Shown here: positions 46,701 to 50,729 of the stretch, one piece after another
Layout: every line of letters begins with the position of its first letter
How positions within the stretch are numbered: position 1 is the first letter of the stretch
Source of the DNA: Sinotaia quadrata
Taxonomy: Eukaryota > Mollusca > Gastropoda > Architaenioglossa > Viviparidae
Assembly: GCA_028829895.1 (NCBI GenBank)
Contig: CM054178.1
Coordinates: 20,890,506-20,954,505 of the forward strand
Direction of reading: 5' to 3'
DNA length: 64,000 bases
Notes under the pieces: model-generated
Seen by the model: the letters and a program-made list of their open reading frames with translations, nothing else
Told to the model about the DNA's origin: nothing
Database searches by the model: none
Position numbers and translations under genes: made by a program

Positions 46701-48743
46701 TTATATTATGCGATTTTTGTAAGAGGTGTTGAGGATATAAGACTGAATAGATATTAAAATTGTTCCAATGTGGTTTCATGGAAATATTGATGTGAAGTAA
46801 TATTTTCTATTGTACTTGTTATATGTATATTTGATCACTGAATTAATAAATTTATTGACCTTCTTACATATTGATTATTTTTTAGAACAAAGTAGGTGGA
46901 TGGGGGCTTGCTAAATATAGTTTAAAGACGGATTTGTCTTTCTTTTAGTAATAAGTTTCCCAACTGCGGAAATATTGTGTGACGGTAAATGTATGTCTTT
47001 AATGTTGTGGAAGAGAGATAACCCGCCAAGTGAGAGAGACCAGTGGTGTCTGCAGGAGAATTCTTAATAACAGAAATTAATATTATAATCTCTTGTAATT
47101 AGTTATGGACGATTAATTAATATTACAATTACCATTGACGTTAATATTAACAATTATCATTAAATAGCTATTGGCCATTGTGACATTACCATTAAATAGC
47201 TATTGGCCATTGTGAAATTACCATTTATTAGCTAATGGCCATTGTGAAATTACCATTTATTTGCTAATGGCCATTGTGAAATTACCATTTATTAGCTAAT
47301 GGCCATTGTGAAATTACCAGTTATTAGCTATTGGCCATTGTGAAATTACCATTTATTAGCTATGGGTCATTGTGAAATTACATTTATTAGCTAATGGCCA
47401 TTGTGAAATTACCAGTTATTAGCTAATGGCCATTGTGAAAAAAACGCTGAATGAAATAGTATGGGTATGTCACACGACCAACAGGGCTTGCCAAGACAAT
47501 CATGCAAGGTACTGTGCAAGGAGGGCGAAGGAGAGGAAGACAGAGGAAAAGATGGAATGATAACATCTCAGAGTGGACAAGACTAAACTGAGCGATACAG
47601 TAAGATTATCAGAGAACAGAATGGAATGGAGAAAGCTGGTTGTGAAGTCATCAGATAGATAGATAGATAGATATATTGATTGATTGATTGATTGATTAAC
47701 TAGTTGGCGTTAGTGAGCTGTTTATAACAAAGCCGATGAGCGATTCTTGACCCGAAACGTCAACCGTACAAAATATTCTCGCTCGCTAATAAAATAGTCG
47801 CTAGGCGTCGACCGTTTCACACAATGAAAAGTTCAGTCCAACATATATACTTAAGTTCATTTCTAGAAATCAAGCATCCCCTACAAATGATATACCTAAA
47901 GTTCTTTTCTAGATATCAAACTCTCCTACAAATGATGTACCTAAAGTTCTTTTCTAGATATCAAACTCCCTTACAAATGATGTACCTAAAGTTCTTTTCT
48001 AGATATCAAACTCCCTTACAAATGATGTACCTAAAGTTACTTTCTATAATCCCTTAAATGAATACGTTTGGTATAGTTTGCTGATGTGTACACTAACTAT
48101 AGTGTCTTGATGTGTGCACTGTATATAGTTTGTTCATCTGTGCACTATAAATAGCTTGATCAGTTGATGTGTGCAGTATATAATGTGGATACATAAATGT
48201 GTTGATGCATGTACTGTATATTGTCTGTGTGCACTGTATATAATGTGTTGATGTGTACACTGTATATAATGTGTTGATGTGTACACTGTATGCAGTGTGT
48301 TGATGTGTACACTGTATATAGCTTATTAATGTGTATCAGTACGACCTGTGCTCTCAGATTCCAATATCATTACAACAAACAGCAGGAGTACAAGCTTAAG
48401 CCTTAGAACATAGGCCTATAAACTTACTGCGGTTAATCCTCATGTTGTACTCTACAAACCCATCTGCCAATATTTTTATGACTTTCTCCAGACAGGGGTA
48501 GTTAGGTGTGTACCCGAACGTTTCTGTAAAATCCATTGAGCCATAACCATGATATCTGCTCAGAATAGGGACATCCTGGTAGGTGACCTGTTCTTTTTCC
48601 ATCCGCGGTGCGCTACGTGTGCCCATTATGAGAAGAGCGAAACATAACGGAAATAAGATCTCCATTACGGTCACACATATTTTGCGCTTTTGTATCAAAA
48701 AGTTTTTCCAAAGCAAAAGTTTCAAATGCGCCCAAAACGGCAT
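4724..48743 (-). CDS. ABCA3: ABCA3-like ABC transporter, 15 exons, 3' end outside window
   Basis: This is a full-size ABC subfamily A transporter; family members move lipids across membranes using ATP. The exons at 48743-48428, 43478-43257, 40504-40257, 36837-36603, 32544-32371, 29961-29780, 28092-27973, 26007-25890, 23694-23540, 21274-20908, 15586-15337, 12987-12914, 8769-8517, 6825-6023 and 4951-4724 join with matching phase at every junction. Predicted order: N-terminal helix (about residues 22-41), extracytosolic loop, TMD1 (about 225-455), NBD1 (about 490-790) with Walker [10 protein letters not shown] (524-532), Q-loop Q571, LSGGQ (623-627), Walker B VVILDE (643-648) and H-loop H679, then a linker and TMD2 (about 830-1248). 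Residues [15 protein letters not shown] and [15 protein letters not shown] match conserved ABCA blocks. NBD2 is absent from the window. Family assignment is firm; the ABCA3 type is the best fit, not proven orthology. Many of its introns carry tandem copies of its own splice sites. Confidence 0.93.
4952..5960 (-). repeat. Acceptor-seeded minisatellite, 55 bp x about 18, fills intron
   Basis: On the minus strand each unit reads TTTTCAACAG|GTTTCTTTAC, as does the true acceptor and start of exon 15. Similarity continues about 35 bases into the exon (ATTGTGATTTCAACGATT against ATTGTGATGATAACGACT). Units therefore carry a copied polypyrimidine tract, AG and coding sequence. Confidence 0.88.
5982..6022 (-). 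repeat. Duplicated donor after ABCA exon 14
   Basis: GGTAAGTTTG occurs at the true donor and again 39 bases downstream (GGGTAAGTTTGACAAC). Confidence 0.65.
6023..6825 (-). CDS. ABCA3: ABCA exon 14, loop and TMD2 helices
   Basis: The longest exon found (803 nt). It covers most of the second extracytosolic loop, including the Cys pair CPTSPC, then several helices and the conserved [15 protein letters not shown] block. It ends [14 protein letters not shown]. The acceptor TTTCAG|ACGTG completes the AAA codon split in exon 13. A 70-bp unit holding this acceptor is duplicated upstream, and the donor GTAAGTTTG recurs 39 bases into the next intron. Confidence 0.95.
6795..6925 (-). repeat. 70-bp duplication of ABCA exon 14 acceptor
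   Basis: The segment holding AAATTTCAG|ACGTGTTACAACTATCC is present twice, 70 bases apart. The upstream copy includes about 30 bases copied from the exon start. Confidence 0.88.
7187..7310. repeat. Tandem duplication, about 57 bp x 2
   Basis: Two copies of ACATAAATATTAGCATTGTG with shared flanks. Confidence 0.85.
7472..7625. repeat. Minisatellite, about 43 bp x 4
   Basis: Unit GTCTCTAACACTTGTCTCAT followed by ATAATGTGTGTCTATTTCAT. Confidence 0.9.
8055..8490. repeat. GA-rich microsatellite and diverged units
   Basis: A pure (AG)n tract near 8353-8419, flanked by irregular units of AGAGAGGTAAAGAAAGTGAT. Confidence 0.9.
8517..8769 (-). CDS. ABCA3: ABCA exon 13, start of TMD2
   Basis: Encodes [20 protein letters not shown], the pre-TM helix of the second half, then a membrane segment ([15 protein letters not shown]) and the start of the second large loop, ending YIPYASDR. 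Phase 1 in, phase 2 out. Confidence 0.9.
9085..10125. repeat. Minisatellite, 39 bp, two unit types
   Basis: About 25 units. One type has GTCGCGTACGAATACC, the other GTCATGTATGAATACC; they are interspersed. Some late units lost about 6 bases. Long frames across it are a result of the 39-bp (13-codon) period. Confidence 0.93.
10140..10295 (-). pseudogene. Possible LINE reverse-transcriptase fragment
   Basis: The minus frame [20 protein letters not shown] then [10 protein letters not shown] resembles the segment after the catalytic aspartates of the LINE at 33.5 kb ([18 protein letters not shown]). Short and uncertain. Confidence 0.35.
10376..10605 (+). repeat. Dispersed element, copy 1
   Basis: Shares ATATTGATGTCAAGTAAT, ATTTATTGACCTTCTTAC and GGATTTGTCTTCTCCTTT with copies at 38.1 and 46.7 kb, in the same order and strand. 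It ends before the last part of the other copies. Confidence 0.75.
10895..11092. repeat. (CA)n / ACACAT simple repeat
   Basis: CA dinucleotides with regular TA interruptions. Confidence 0.95.
11590..12345. repeat. Minisatellite, about 24 bp x 30
   Basis: Units vary around TAGCATAATGTCTCAGTCTA with GCTAACC. The period is divisible by 3, which creates long minus frames with repeating RL-D-RL-HYA; these have no splice context and are read as artefacts. Confidence 0.92.
12914..12987 (-). CDS. ABCA3: ABCA exon 12, linker between NBD1 and TMD2
   Basis: A 74-nt exon, found by phase. It supplies the base that completes the codon split in exon 11 and gives [18 protein letters not shown], ending in phase 1 as exon 13 needs. 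ABCA proteins have VGK or VGE just after the EEVFL motif. The acceptor TTGCAG|TGTGGGC and the first 15 exon bases are repeated three more times upstream in a 47-bp array. Confidence 0.88.
12971..13147 (-). repeat. Acceptor-seeded minisatellite, 47 bp x 4
   Basis: On the minus strand each unit carries CTCATTGCAG|TGTGGGCAAAGATAC, identical to the exon 12 acceptor and its first 15 bases, then AAAAAGTGAGTTTTACC, a GTGAGT donor-like site. Each copy thus looks like a 24-nt microexon with both splice signals. Confidence 0.93.
13225..13990. repeat. Minisatellite, about 42 bp x 17
   Basis: Units around CTAGCTGATGCTGTCTAGGT then TGTCATTTGACTACT. The first six units are nearly identical; later ones are diverged. 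Confidence 0.9.
14090..15336. other. Intron sequence, no recognised feature
   Basis: Apart from a short two-unit repeat at 14090-14190 I see nothing assignable. A plus frame of 73 codons at 14867 ([20 protein letters not shown]) has no recognised family. Confidence 0.5.
15337..15586 (-). CDS. ABCA3: ABCA exon 11, end of NBD1 and regulatory segment
   Basis: Encodes [10 protein letters not shown], an acidic middle part with ELSFMLPDD, and [13 protein letters not shown], the conserved end of the ABCA NBD1 region. Phase 1 in, phase 2 out. The acceptor CTTCAG|GAACCG is the founder end of a 50-bp minisatellite. Confidence 0.94.
15587..16255 (-). repeat. Acceptor-seeded minisatellite, 50 bp x 13
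   Basis: On the minus strand the units read TATTACTACAG|GAACAG|GTAATTATT. The exon 11 acceptor is TTCTCTTCAG|GAACCGGC, and the sequence upstream (TTAAGATGTATATTATGTTA) matches the unit. Every unit has an acceptor-like and a donor-like site 6 nt apart. Confidence 0.85.
16335..17345. repeat. Old degenerate minisatellite, about 40-bp units
   Basis: About 22 imperfect units with ACATTACATCATGCCATAGT and ACACAGAATACACAATTTAT. Confidence 0.85.
17346..17800. other. Intron sequence, nothing recognised
   Basis: Unique AT-rich sequence without repeats or coding signal. Confidence 0.5.
17805..18365. repeat. Minisatellite, 24 bp, with diverged older part
   Basis: From about 18085 there are twelve near-identical units of AACAGCTAGCCAATGTAGGG. 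Before that, related but longer units containing GGCAGCCAGTGTAG. Confidence 0.93.
18550..18745. repeat. Minisatellite, 37 bp x 5
   Basis: Unit ACGAGTAGAGCTTATATAGC then TCAAATGTAGGTC. A single related copy occurs at 20305-20345. Confidence 0.92.
18746..20300. other. Intron sequence, mostly unique
   Basis: Nothing assignable. A GC-richer block at 19669-19938 is open on both strands for about 88 codons (plus frame [20 protein letters not shown]) and may be a decayed mobile element, but no family was recognised. Confidence 0.4.
20345..20520. repeat. Short irregular repeats
   Basis: Repeated TTCATCCATAGCTAGCTTGT variants, 20-30 bp apart. Confidence 0.8.
20908..21274 (-). CDS. ABCA3: ABCA exon 10, NBD1 signature, Walker B and H-loop
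   Basis: Encodes [18 protein letters not shown], the signature motif, [17 protein letters not shown] (Walker B and D-loop) and [20 protein letters not shown] (H-loop His at about 679), ending [13 protein letters not shown]. The residue after the Walker B Glu is Ala where Pro is usual (LDEA, normally LDEP). The acceptor TTTTAG|T is part of a 37-bp array extending upstream. Confidence 0.96.
21275..21418 (-). repeat. Acceptor-seeded minisatellite, 37 bp x 4
   Basis: Minus-strand units read TATTTCAAATGTTTCATTTT then AAGTG. The true exon 10 acceptor is the last unit, ATGTTCCATTTTAG|TTAAAG. Copies keep an AG at or next to the same place, except the last (about 7 bases deleted). Confidence 0.85.
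21500..21868. repeat. Minisatellite, about 45 bp x 8
   Basis: Units around CATGGGACAATACACTTTAG then GGAATTTCATACAAAAAGAA. Confidence 0.92.
22375..22785. repeat. Minisatellite, 48 bp x 8, interrupted by an insertion
   Basis: Unit ACACAATGTAGTGTTTAGAT then AGGCATCACACACTGCA. At about 22628-22706 one unit is split by foreign sequence sharing CGCGAAAGCGGCGGAAGCCG (minus strand) with 1.9 kb. Confidence 0.9.
22786..23539. other. Intron sequence, nothing recognised
   Basis: AT-rich, unique. The minus frame beyond the exon 9 donor has no family similarity. Confidence 0.5.
23540..23694 (-). CDS. ABCA3: ABCA exon 9, NBD1 Q-loop
   Basis: Encodes [16 protein letters not shown] and [20 protein letters not shown], the ABCA Q-loop region with Gln at about 571. 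Ends FFAL in phase 0 at a GTAAAG donor. An open frame runs past the donor into the intron but has no family similarity. Confidence 0.94.
23940..24018. repeat. Short tandem repeat, 25 bp x 3
   Basis: Unit CTGGACGTCACTATCAAACA. Confidence 0.9.
24328..24398. repeat. (TG)n microsatellite
   Basis: About 35 TG dinucleotides after an AT-rich start. Confidence 0.97.
24400..25560. other. AT-rich intron, nothing recognised
   Basis: Very AT-rich with no tandem array, frame or element that I can identify. Confidence 0.5.
25785..25889 (-). repeat. Donor-containing duplication after ABCA exon 8
   Basis: From the donor, ACAG|GTAAAAGGAAA...GATATATGAAATGAAAGT is followed about 50 bases on by ACAG|GTTAAAGGAAA...GATATGTGAAATGAAAGT. 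A further GGCAGGTAAAAGC near 25566 may be an older copy. Confidence 0.8.
25890..26007 (-). CDS. ABCA3: ABCA exon 8, NBD1 Walker A
   Basis: Encodes [19 protein letters not shown], then [15 protein letters not shown] with the Walker A lysine at about residue 530. Phase 0 in, phase 1 out. The donor ACAG|GTAAAAGGAAA recurs about 50 bases into the intron as ACAG|GTTAAAGGAAA. Confidence 0.95.
26340..26586. repeat. Minisatellite, 33 bp x 7
   Basis: Unit TATGATGGATCAACTCATGT then GACATACAGAGTT. Open in both strands only because of the 33-bp period. Confidence 0.95.
26590..27000. other. Intron sequence, nothing recognised
   Basis: Unique sequence with a GC-rich patch at 26980-27020 (CCGCACGCTACCGCGCGGGC). 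Confidence 0.5.
27035..27400 (-). mobile_element. SINE/MITE-like element, copy A, one end tandemly amplified
   Basis: Shares CATAGCAATGGATTGTGCA, GCGAGCGGAGT and a CTTG-TACGCCA end with 39735-39930 in opposite orientation. The CATAGCAATGG end is present as four 53-bp tandem units (27035-27250). Confidence 0.6.
27660..27965. repeat. Degenerate 20-26 bp repeats ending in C18
   Basis: Units vary around ACTGTAATACTCAGTCACAT. A run of 18 C (27948-27965) lies five bases from the exon 7 donor, so the transcript has a G-run at the 5' splice site. Confidence 0.85.
27973..28092 (-). CDS. ABCA3: ABCA exon 7, TMD1-NBD1 connector
   Basis: Forty codons, phase 0 to phase 0. It begins KSYWNVEP, the conserved SYW after the end of TMD1, and ends [10 protein letters not shown], the entry to NBD1. 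A short G-rich tract (18 C on the plus strand) lies almost directly after the donor. Confidence 0.88.
28440..29085 (-). pseudogene. Ty3/Gypsy retrotransposon RNase H fragment with internal amplification
   Basis: Reads [15 protein letters not shown], then four tandem copies of a 26-codon unit containing [12 protein letters not shown], then the usual continuation SISEKEYL and, after a frameshift, [19 protein letters not shown]. This is the RT-RNase H join of Gypsy elements, with the first catalytic Asp in QTDAN. No LTRs or integrase were seen next to it. Confidence 0.85.
28711..29030. repeat. 78-bp tandem array inside Gypsy RNase H
   Basis: Units of TAGCCGTGCGTTTAATATAC through CACCATACTTTTGCATCCGT; 78 bp, about four copies, all in frame. 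Confidence 0.93.
29440..29779 (-). repeat. Donor-seeded array, 77-90 bp x 3-4
   Basis: The donor region TTTACG|GTACGTTTTATGTTATC of ABCA exon 6 is followed by three units with TTTATG|GTACGTTTTACGTTA plus a partial fourth. One unit has an extra internal AACAAACATAAAAA. Confidence 0.9.
29780..29961 (-). CDS. ABCA3: ABCA exon 6, end of TMD1
   Basis: Encodes [13 protein letters not shown], then a helix and the conserved [14 protein letters not shown] block that ends ABCA TMD1. Phase 1 in, phase 0 out. The donor ACG|GTACGT lies in the founder unit of a 77-90 bp tandem array that repeats the donor three more times (29440-29779). Confidence 0.93.
30255..30535. repeat. Minisatellite, about 43 bp x 6
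   Basis: Unit CATTCAACATTTATAAATAA then CACGTTTCTATTACC. Confidence 0.88.
30770..31165. repeat. Two tandem arrays
   Basis: First (30770-30930) diverged TTCCATTCTAGCAAGAACTA units; then (30985-31160) a 30-bp unit AACAATAACCATTATTCAAC, about six copies. Confidence 0.85.
31470..31510. repeat. (CA)n microsatellite
   Basis: About 20 CA dinucleotides. Confidence 0.97.
31695..31905. repeat. Minisatellite, about 35 bp x 6
   Basis: Units around AATAAGGCGGAAACTAGAGA with a CCTAGAGAACTTCT part. Confidence 0.88.
31975..32290. repeat. Degenerate minisatellite, 40-45 bp
   Basis: Units around ATCACCATCTACCAACCTTT and CACATCCATCACATC. Confidence 0.85.
32371..32544 (-). CDS. ABCA3: ABCA exon 5, TMD1
   Basis: Encodes [20 protein letters not shown] and a second hydrophobic segment ending LYMSTG. 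The acceptor is TGTTTTACAG and the donor ACAG|GTACGA, phase 1 to phase 1. It corresponds to the ABCA TMD1 segment after the STF-x-x-KAN motif. Confidence 0.92.
32885..32990 (+). repeat. Short dispersed sequence, copy 1
   Basis: TGATCATTTCGTCAT then, about 25 bases on, CTCAGTGGGA; also at 62325-62380 in the same order and strand. Possibly a SINE tail or conserved core. Confidence 0.4.
33530..35190 (+). pseudogene. Non-LTR retrotransposon (LINE) RT, 3' part, decayed
   Basis: Frames with stops and shifts read, in order, FMDV (a damaged FxDD catalytic box) at about 33570, [55 protein letters not shown] and [12 protein letters not shown], then weaker C-terminal pieces up to about 35165. The order matches the RT thumb and C-terminal region of LINEs common in molluscs and cnidarians. 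It cannot be active: many stops, and the second catalytic Asp is lost. Confidence 0.82.
34630..34875. repeat. Tandem units inside the LINE, about 55 bp x 5
   Basis: AAAACAGATAAAGTGATTCC then TGCGAAGACCAAACATTGTA, five copies within the LINE's C-terminal frame ([12 protein letters not shown]). Confidence 0.92.
35740..36370. repeat. Very degenerate short repeats, about 24 bp
   Basis: Recurring AAAGAACACGTTTTCAAAGA and GATTTGAAATAACA with no clean register. Confidence 0.7.
36433..36602 (-). repeat. Donor-seeded array, 26 bp x about 6.5
   Basis: Starting at the exon 4 donor, successive minus-strand units begin GTCAGTCC, GTCAGACT, GTTAGTCC, ATCAGTCT, TTCAGTCC, GTTATTCC, GTAATTCC, each preceded by TCAAAG or a variant. 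The first copies keep AAAG|GTCAG; similarity falls with distance from the exon. Confidence 0.92.
36603..36837 (-). CDS. ABCA3: ABCA exon 4, TMD1
   Basis: Begins [18 protein letters not shown], which joins exon 3 to give the hallmark [15 protein letters not shown]. Two further hydrophobic segments follow and it ends at FTQK. The donor AAAG|GTCAGT is the first member of a 26-bp tandem array in the downstream intron (36433-36602). Confidence 0.94.
36838..38090. other. Intron sequence, nothing firmly recognised
   Basis: Unique sequence. A GC-richer block at 37690-37990 may be transposon-derived but has no readable frame. Confidence 0.45.
38095..38545 (+). repeat. Dispersed element, copy 2
   Basis: Matches the core of the foldback-like element at 46.7-47.1 kb: AATATTGATGTCAAATAAT, ATTTATTGACCTTCTTACA, AATGTTGTGGAAGAGAGA, and the inner right-arm part TTGTAATTAGTTATGGATGA. 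It contains a G-run. Confidence 0.8.
38555..38855. repeat. Minisatellite, 43-44 bp x 7
   Basis: Unit CATACATTACATCGCTTACA then CAGCAATCATTCCATTTTAT. One related copy lies at 37185-37212. Begins right after dispersed element copy 2. Confidence 0.93.
38900..38992. repeat. (CT)n(CA)n compound microsatellite
   Basis: About 28 CT followed by about 18 CA dinucleotides. Confidence 0.97.
39735..39930 (+). mobile_element. SINE/MITE-like element, copy B
   Basis: Begins CAGTGGCGTAACAAGTTTTG, a terminal form seen in many dispersed elements, and ends GCACAATCCATTGCTATGTT. Related to 27035-27400 in opposite orientation. Confidence 0.6.
40005..40190. repeat. Minisatellite, 53 bp x 3.4
   Basis: Unit AACAAATAAAATTAACATTA then AACCCTTAGTGAATATACTG. 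Confidence 0.93.
40257..40504 (-). CDS. ABCA3: ABCA exon 3, end of loop and start of TMD1
   Basis: Encodes [20 protein letters not shown], corresponding to the ABCA segment just before TM2, then a hydrophobic stretch ([14 protein letters not shown]) and the VVEKEKKLK block. The acceptor is TATTTTCAG and the donor AAAG|GTTTGG, phase 1 to phase 0. Confidence 0.92.
40775..40915. repeat. Minisatellite, 28 bp x 4-5
   Basis: Unit AATGAAGATGATAAAGAATG then ACATGAAA. Confidence 0.93.
40920..42960. other. Intron sequence, possible decayed elements
   Basis: No recognised family. The block 41400-41880 is clearly richer in G and C than its surroundings and lacks tandem repeats. Confidence 0.4.
42975..43205. 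repeat. Minisatellite, about 44 bp x 6
   Basis: Unit TAAATATACATAGAGCTGAG then TACATGAATTGTAACTTTCC. Its end lies about 50 bases from the exon 2 donor but does not include it. Confidence 0.93.
43257..43478 (-). CDS. ABCA3: ABCA exon 2, extracytosolic loop
   Basis: The acceptor follows a T-rich tract (TTTTTTGTTTCAG) and the donor is G|GTAAAT. The peptide has [15 protein letters not shown], matching the ABCA block F-S/P-SEK-x-x-x-DYI that follows the first loop. Phase 1 in and phase 1 out fit both neighbours. A 44-bp tandem array begins about 50 bases into the downstream intron. Confidence 0.9.
43667..43711. repeat. (CA)n microsatellite
   Basis: About 20 CA dinucleotides. Confidence 0.97.
44050..44465. 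repeat. Minisatellite, about 20 bp
   Basis: Units of CATGTCAGTTTACTGTCACA with transitions and small deletions, about 20 copies. Confidence 0.92.
44890..45960 (+). pseudogene. LINE reverse transcriptase fragment, decayed
   Basis: Across several frames: [20 protein letters not shown] at about 45590 (typical KAPG-D fingers motif), a broken PLTCL segment near 45800, and [20 protein letters not shown] at about 45880, the conserved RT motif before the palm. Probably the same family as at 33.5 kb. Stops and frameshifts throughout. Confidence 0.8.
45965..46205 (+). pseudogene. hAT-like transposase fragment (GTF2IRD2/ZBED type)
   Basis: Broken frames read [36 protein letters not shown] and [16 protein letters not shown], in the order found in hAT-derived transposases; DESTD contains a catalytic acidic residue. 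It stops exactly where the foldback arm begins. Confidence 0.78.
46206..47442. mobile_element. Foldback-like element with tandem-repeat inverted arms
   Basis: The left arm (46206-46710) holds about 13 units of TTTCACAATGGCCATTAGCT then AATAAATGGTAA. The right arm (47085-47442) holds the reverse complement, about nine units. The inner arm parts (CCATAACTAATTACAAGAGA on the left) also pair. The core at 46725-47085 belongs to the dispersed family at 10.4 and 38.1 kb. No transposase frame and no clear target-site duplication. Confidence 0.82.
47445..47650 (+). pseudogene. LINE C-terminal tail
   Basis: [18 protein letters not shown], then after a +1 shift [17 protein letters not shown], matches the basic RPRKRW-x-D-N-I-x-EW tail of many LINE endonuclease-RT proteins. 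Confidence 0.75.
47840..48335. repeat. Minisatellites, 46 bp x 4 and about 30 bp
   Basis: First unit TTCTTTTCTAGATATCAAAC then TCCCTTACAAATGATGTACC. Then irregular GTGTTGATGTGTACACTGTA units. Confidence 0.88.
48428..48743 (-). CDS. ABCA3: ABCA exon 1, start codon and first membrane helix
   Basis: The start is the ATG at 48743. It is followed by [13 protein letters not shown], the usual ABCA N-terminal amphipathic block, and a hydrophobic helix ([18 protein letters not shown]). The exon ends in phase 1 at a GTAAGT donor. It encodes residues 1-105, including the beginning of the large extracytosolic loop. A 5' untranslated exon may lie upstream but was not identified. Confidence 0.92.
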
Positions 48744-50725
48744 GACAATTTCAGTGAATTCTTTTCTTTTTCTGTTTTTAATCGTCTATAATTTAATGAG
48801 ACAATGAATTCATTTGCAGTCTACTGCACTGCTTAACAGTTGAAATAAATAATTTGCTCTTGCTTTTGATGGTATTTAAAATTTTATGTAAATCGTTACG
48901 TCCCTTTGTTGTTAGACTTGCAGTTTGCCAAAATGTTCATGCAGTACTAGTTAAATTTGATGACAACAACAAACAGAACAGCGGTCTTGCTTAACTGCAG
49001 TACAGACTGTAGTTTTGTTTACTTTCTTTGAAATCTCTTCAGCGACATAAGGTCTGTTTTAATCTGGCAGGATTGTCGCAAGTATTCGTTAGGGATTCAG
49101 ATGGCATGCAGCAGATTTTTGTAGTGATTTCTCAGTAATGAAGTGCCACTCCTATGGAGAGTTTGTACACACAGATTAAAATAAACAAAAGGAACTGATT
49201 GAGGCCGGTCGTTTATGACGTCTGCTTACGTCACTTATTACACGCTGTCATTTTCAGATCTATTTTCAGCTTCTGGCTTTAGATCAGATCTTGTGGCTAG
49301 AATTCAAGAACAGATTACATTTTAGTCAATACATTGTAAGAGTATTTCTTTTTACAATGCAAAGTAATTCGGTTAACTTCGTGGGCAATTCAAAATAAAA
49401 TAAGCAAATTTGCTGACAGTGTATGTAAACAAAATAAGCAGACGCCATGATAGTAAATGGAAATGAACTCGCTGACAGTGCACGTAATTAATACGTCATT
49501 TTGCTCTAGGACGACACTTGTGAACGTTTGTTACGTCACGCGGTGGACAAGTGGAGAAAATCAGGATAAAAAAAAAAAATTTAAAACTGACAATGCCTAT
49601 TGCTAATGTTGAGAGTAATCAGTTGCTTGCCTTGTGTGTATTGTAAAGTTGTAAGTATCTGCTTCTAATGGGGGATATGATTTATAGTTCTCACACCTCT
49701 GGATTCTATCTAAACTGTTTAACATTTCTGATCGCGATATATTGTTTCACCATCTATAGCAATTCGTTCGCATCCAGGTACAGTTTTATATTGCTTATTG
49801 ATTACCATAACGTTCCAAACTCTTATATATGCAAGAATATTATTGGCAGTTCAGTCATTCAAAAATACACAGCGCTGACCTTGCCGGCCAAGTAGTACAC
49901 TATTTTGAAGTTGTTACGCATGAACGAATAATGATACGCCGAGTGTTGTTGTGTAAAATGCAGGCGTTTCAAGAGACTCGATATTTCAGATAGAACTTCT
50001 CTCTTCCTGTTATTGATGGTTAATATTAAGTCCCACTTTGACGAGAACAATGAGTGACCTAGATGACATCGCCTACATATATGCTGGTGAGGTACTTCTT
50101 GCCCGTCACGTTAAAAAGTTACGCTATGCATCACCATGGCACGTTGTTTTGCCGCTCAGCGATAATTGGATGGGTTAGCATACAAAAAGATAAAAAGTGA
50201 CTCTAAATATCAATGGATTTTGAAAATGTAAAGTGCTAACCATACTGAACATTTTTTAATTATTTTTTTTTAAATTTAATAAAAAGTTCCCTTACCTTTC
50301 ATTGATCTTGAAAAACGAGTCTTAGTGTCTGAATCTATTTACTCACAGTGAAGCAAATTTTTATAAAGATCATTATAAAAATCGACCTGACACCTCCAGG
50401 CAGTCAATTTTATAAAGTCTAAGTGATTTCGGGGTGTTTCAGCAGTAGTTTGGATAAATATCCTGGGTACCGCCTTATCAAAGATCTTTCACATTATGTT
50501 AGATCAAACTAGATCAAAAGTTTGAAACACAGAGCGGCAAGCAAGCAACCACCTAGTACTGTTACTGGGCATTGAAAGCTTCAAAATCGAAGAAAACAAA
50601 TCTCATCCTGGATTATGACGTATTCTTCTACATTTGCAGGCTGTAGCTGTATGTATACTAAATGCCTTTGTATAATTATATATTGATAGTAGGTATGGAT
50701 AAAGGAATAATTTCATAGGCATAAA
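48744..50725. other. Region upstream of ABCA start, repeat-poor
   Basis: About 2 kb with no tandem array, unlike nearly all the rest of the window. It should contain the ABCA promoter and any 5' UTR exon (minus strand), and the space before the next gene. A minus frame at 50050-49859 ends at a possible donor (GGCAAG|GTCAGC), but I could not confirm it as an exon. Confidence 0.45.
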
Positions 50726-50729
50726 GTTA

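Noticed and set aside
49668..50050. Frames on both strands upstream of the ABCA start
   Set aside because: A donor-like site follows the minus frame, but there is no acceptor or homology to support an exon.
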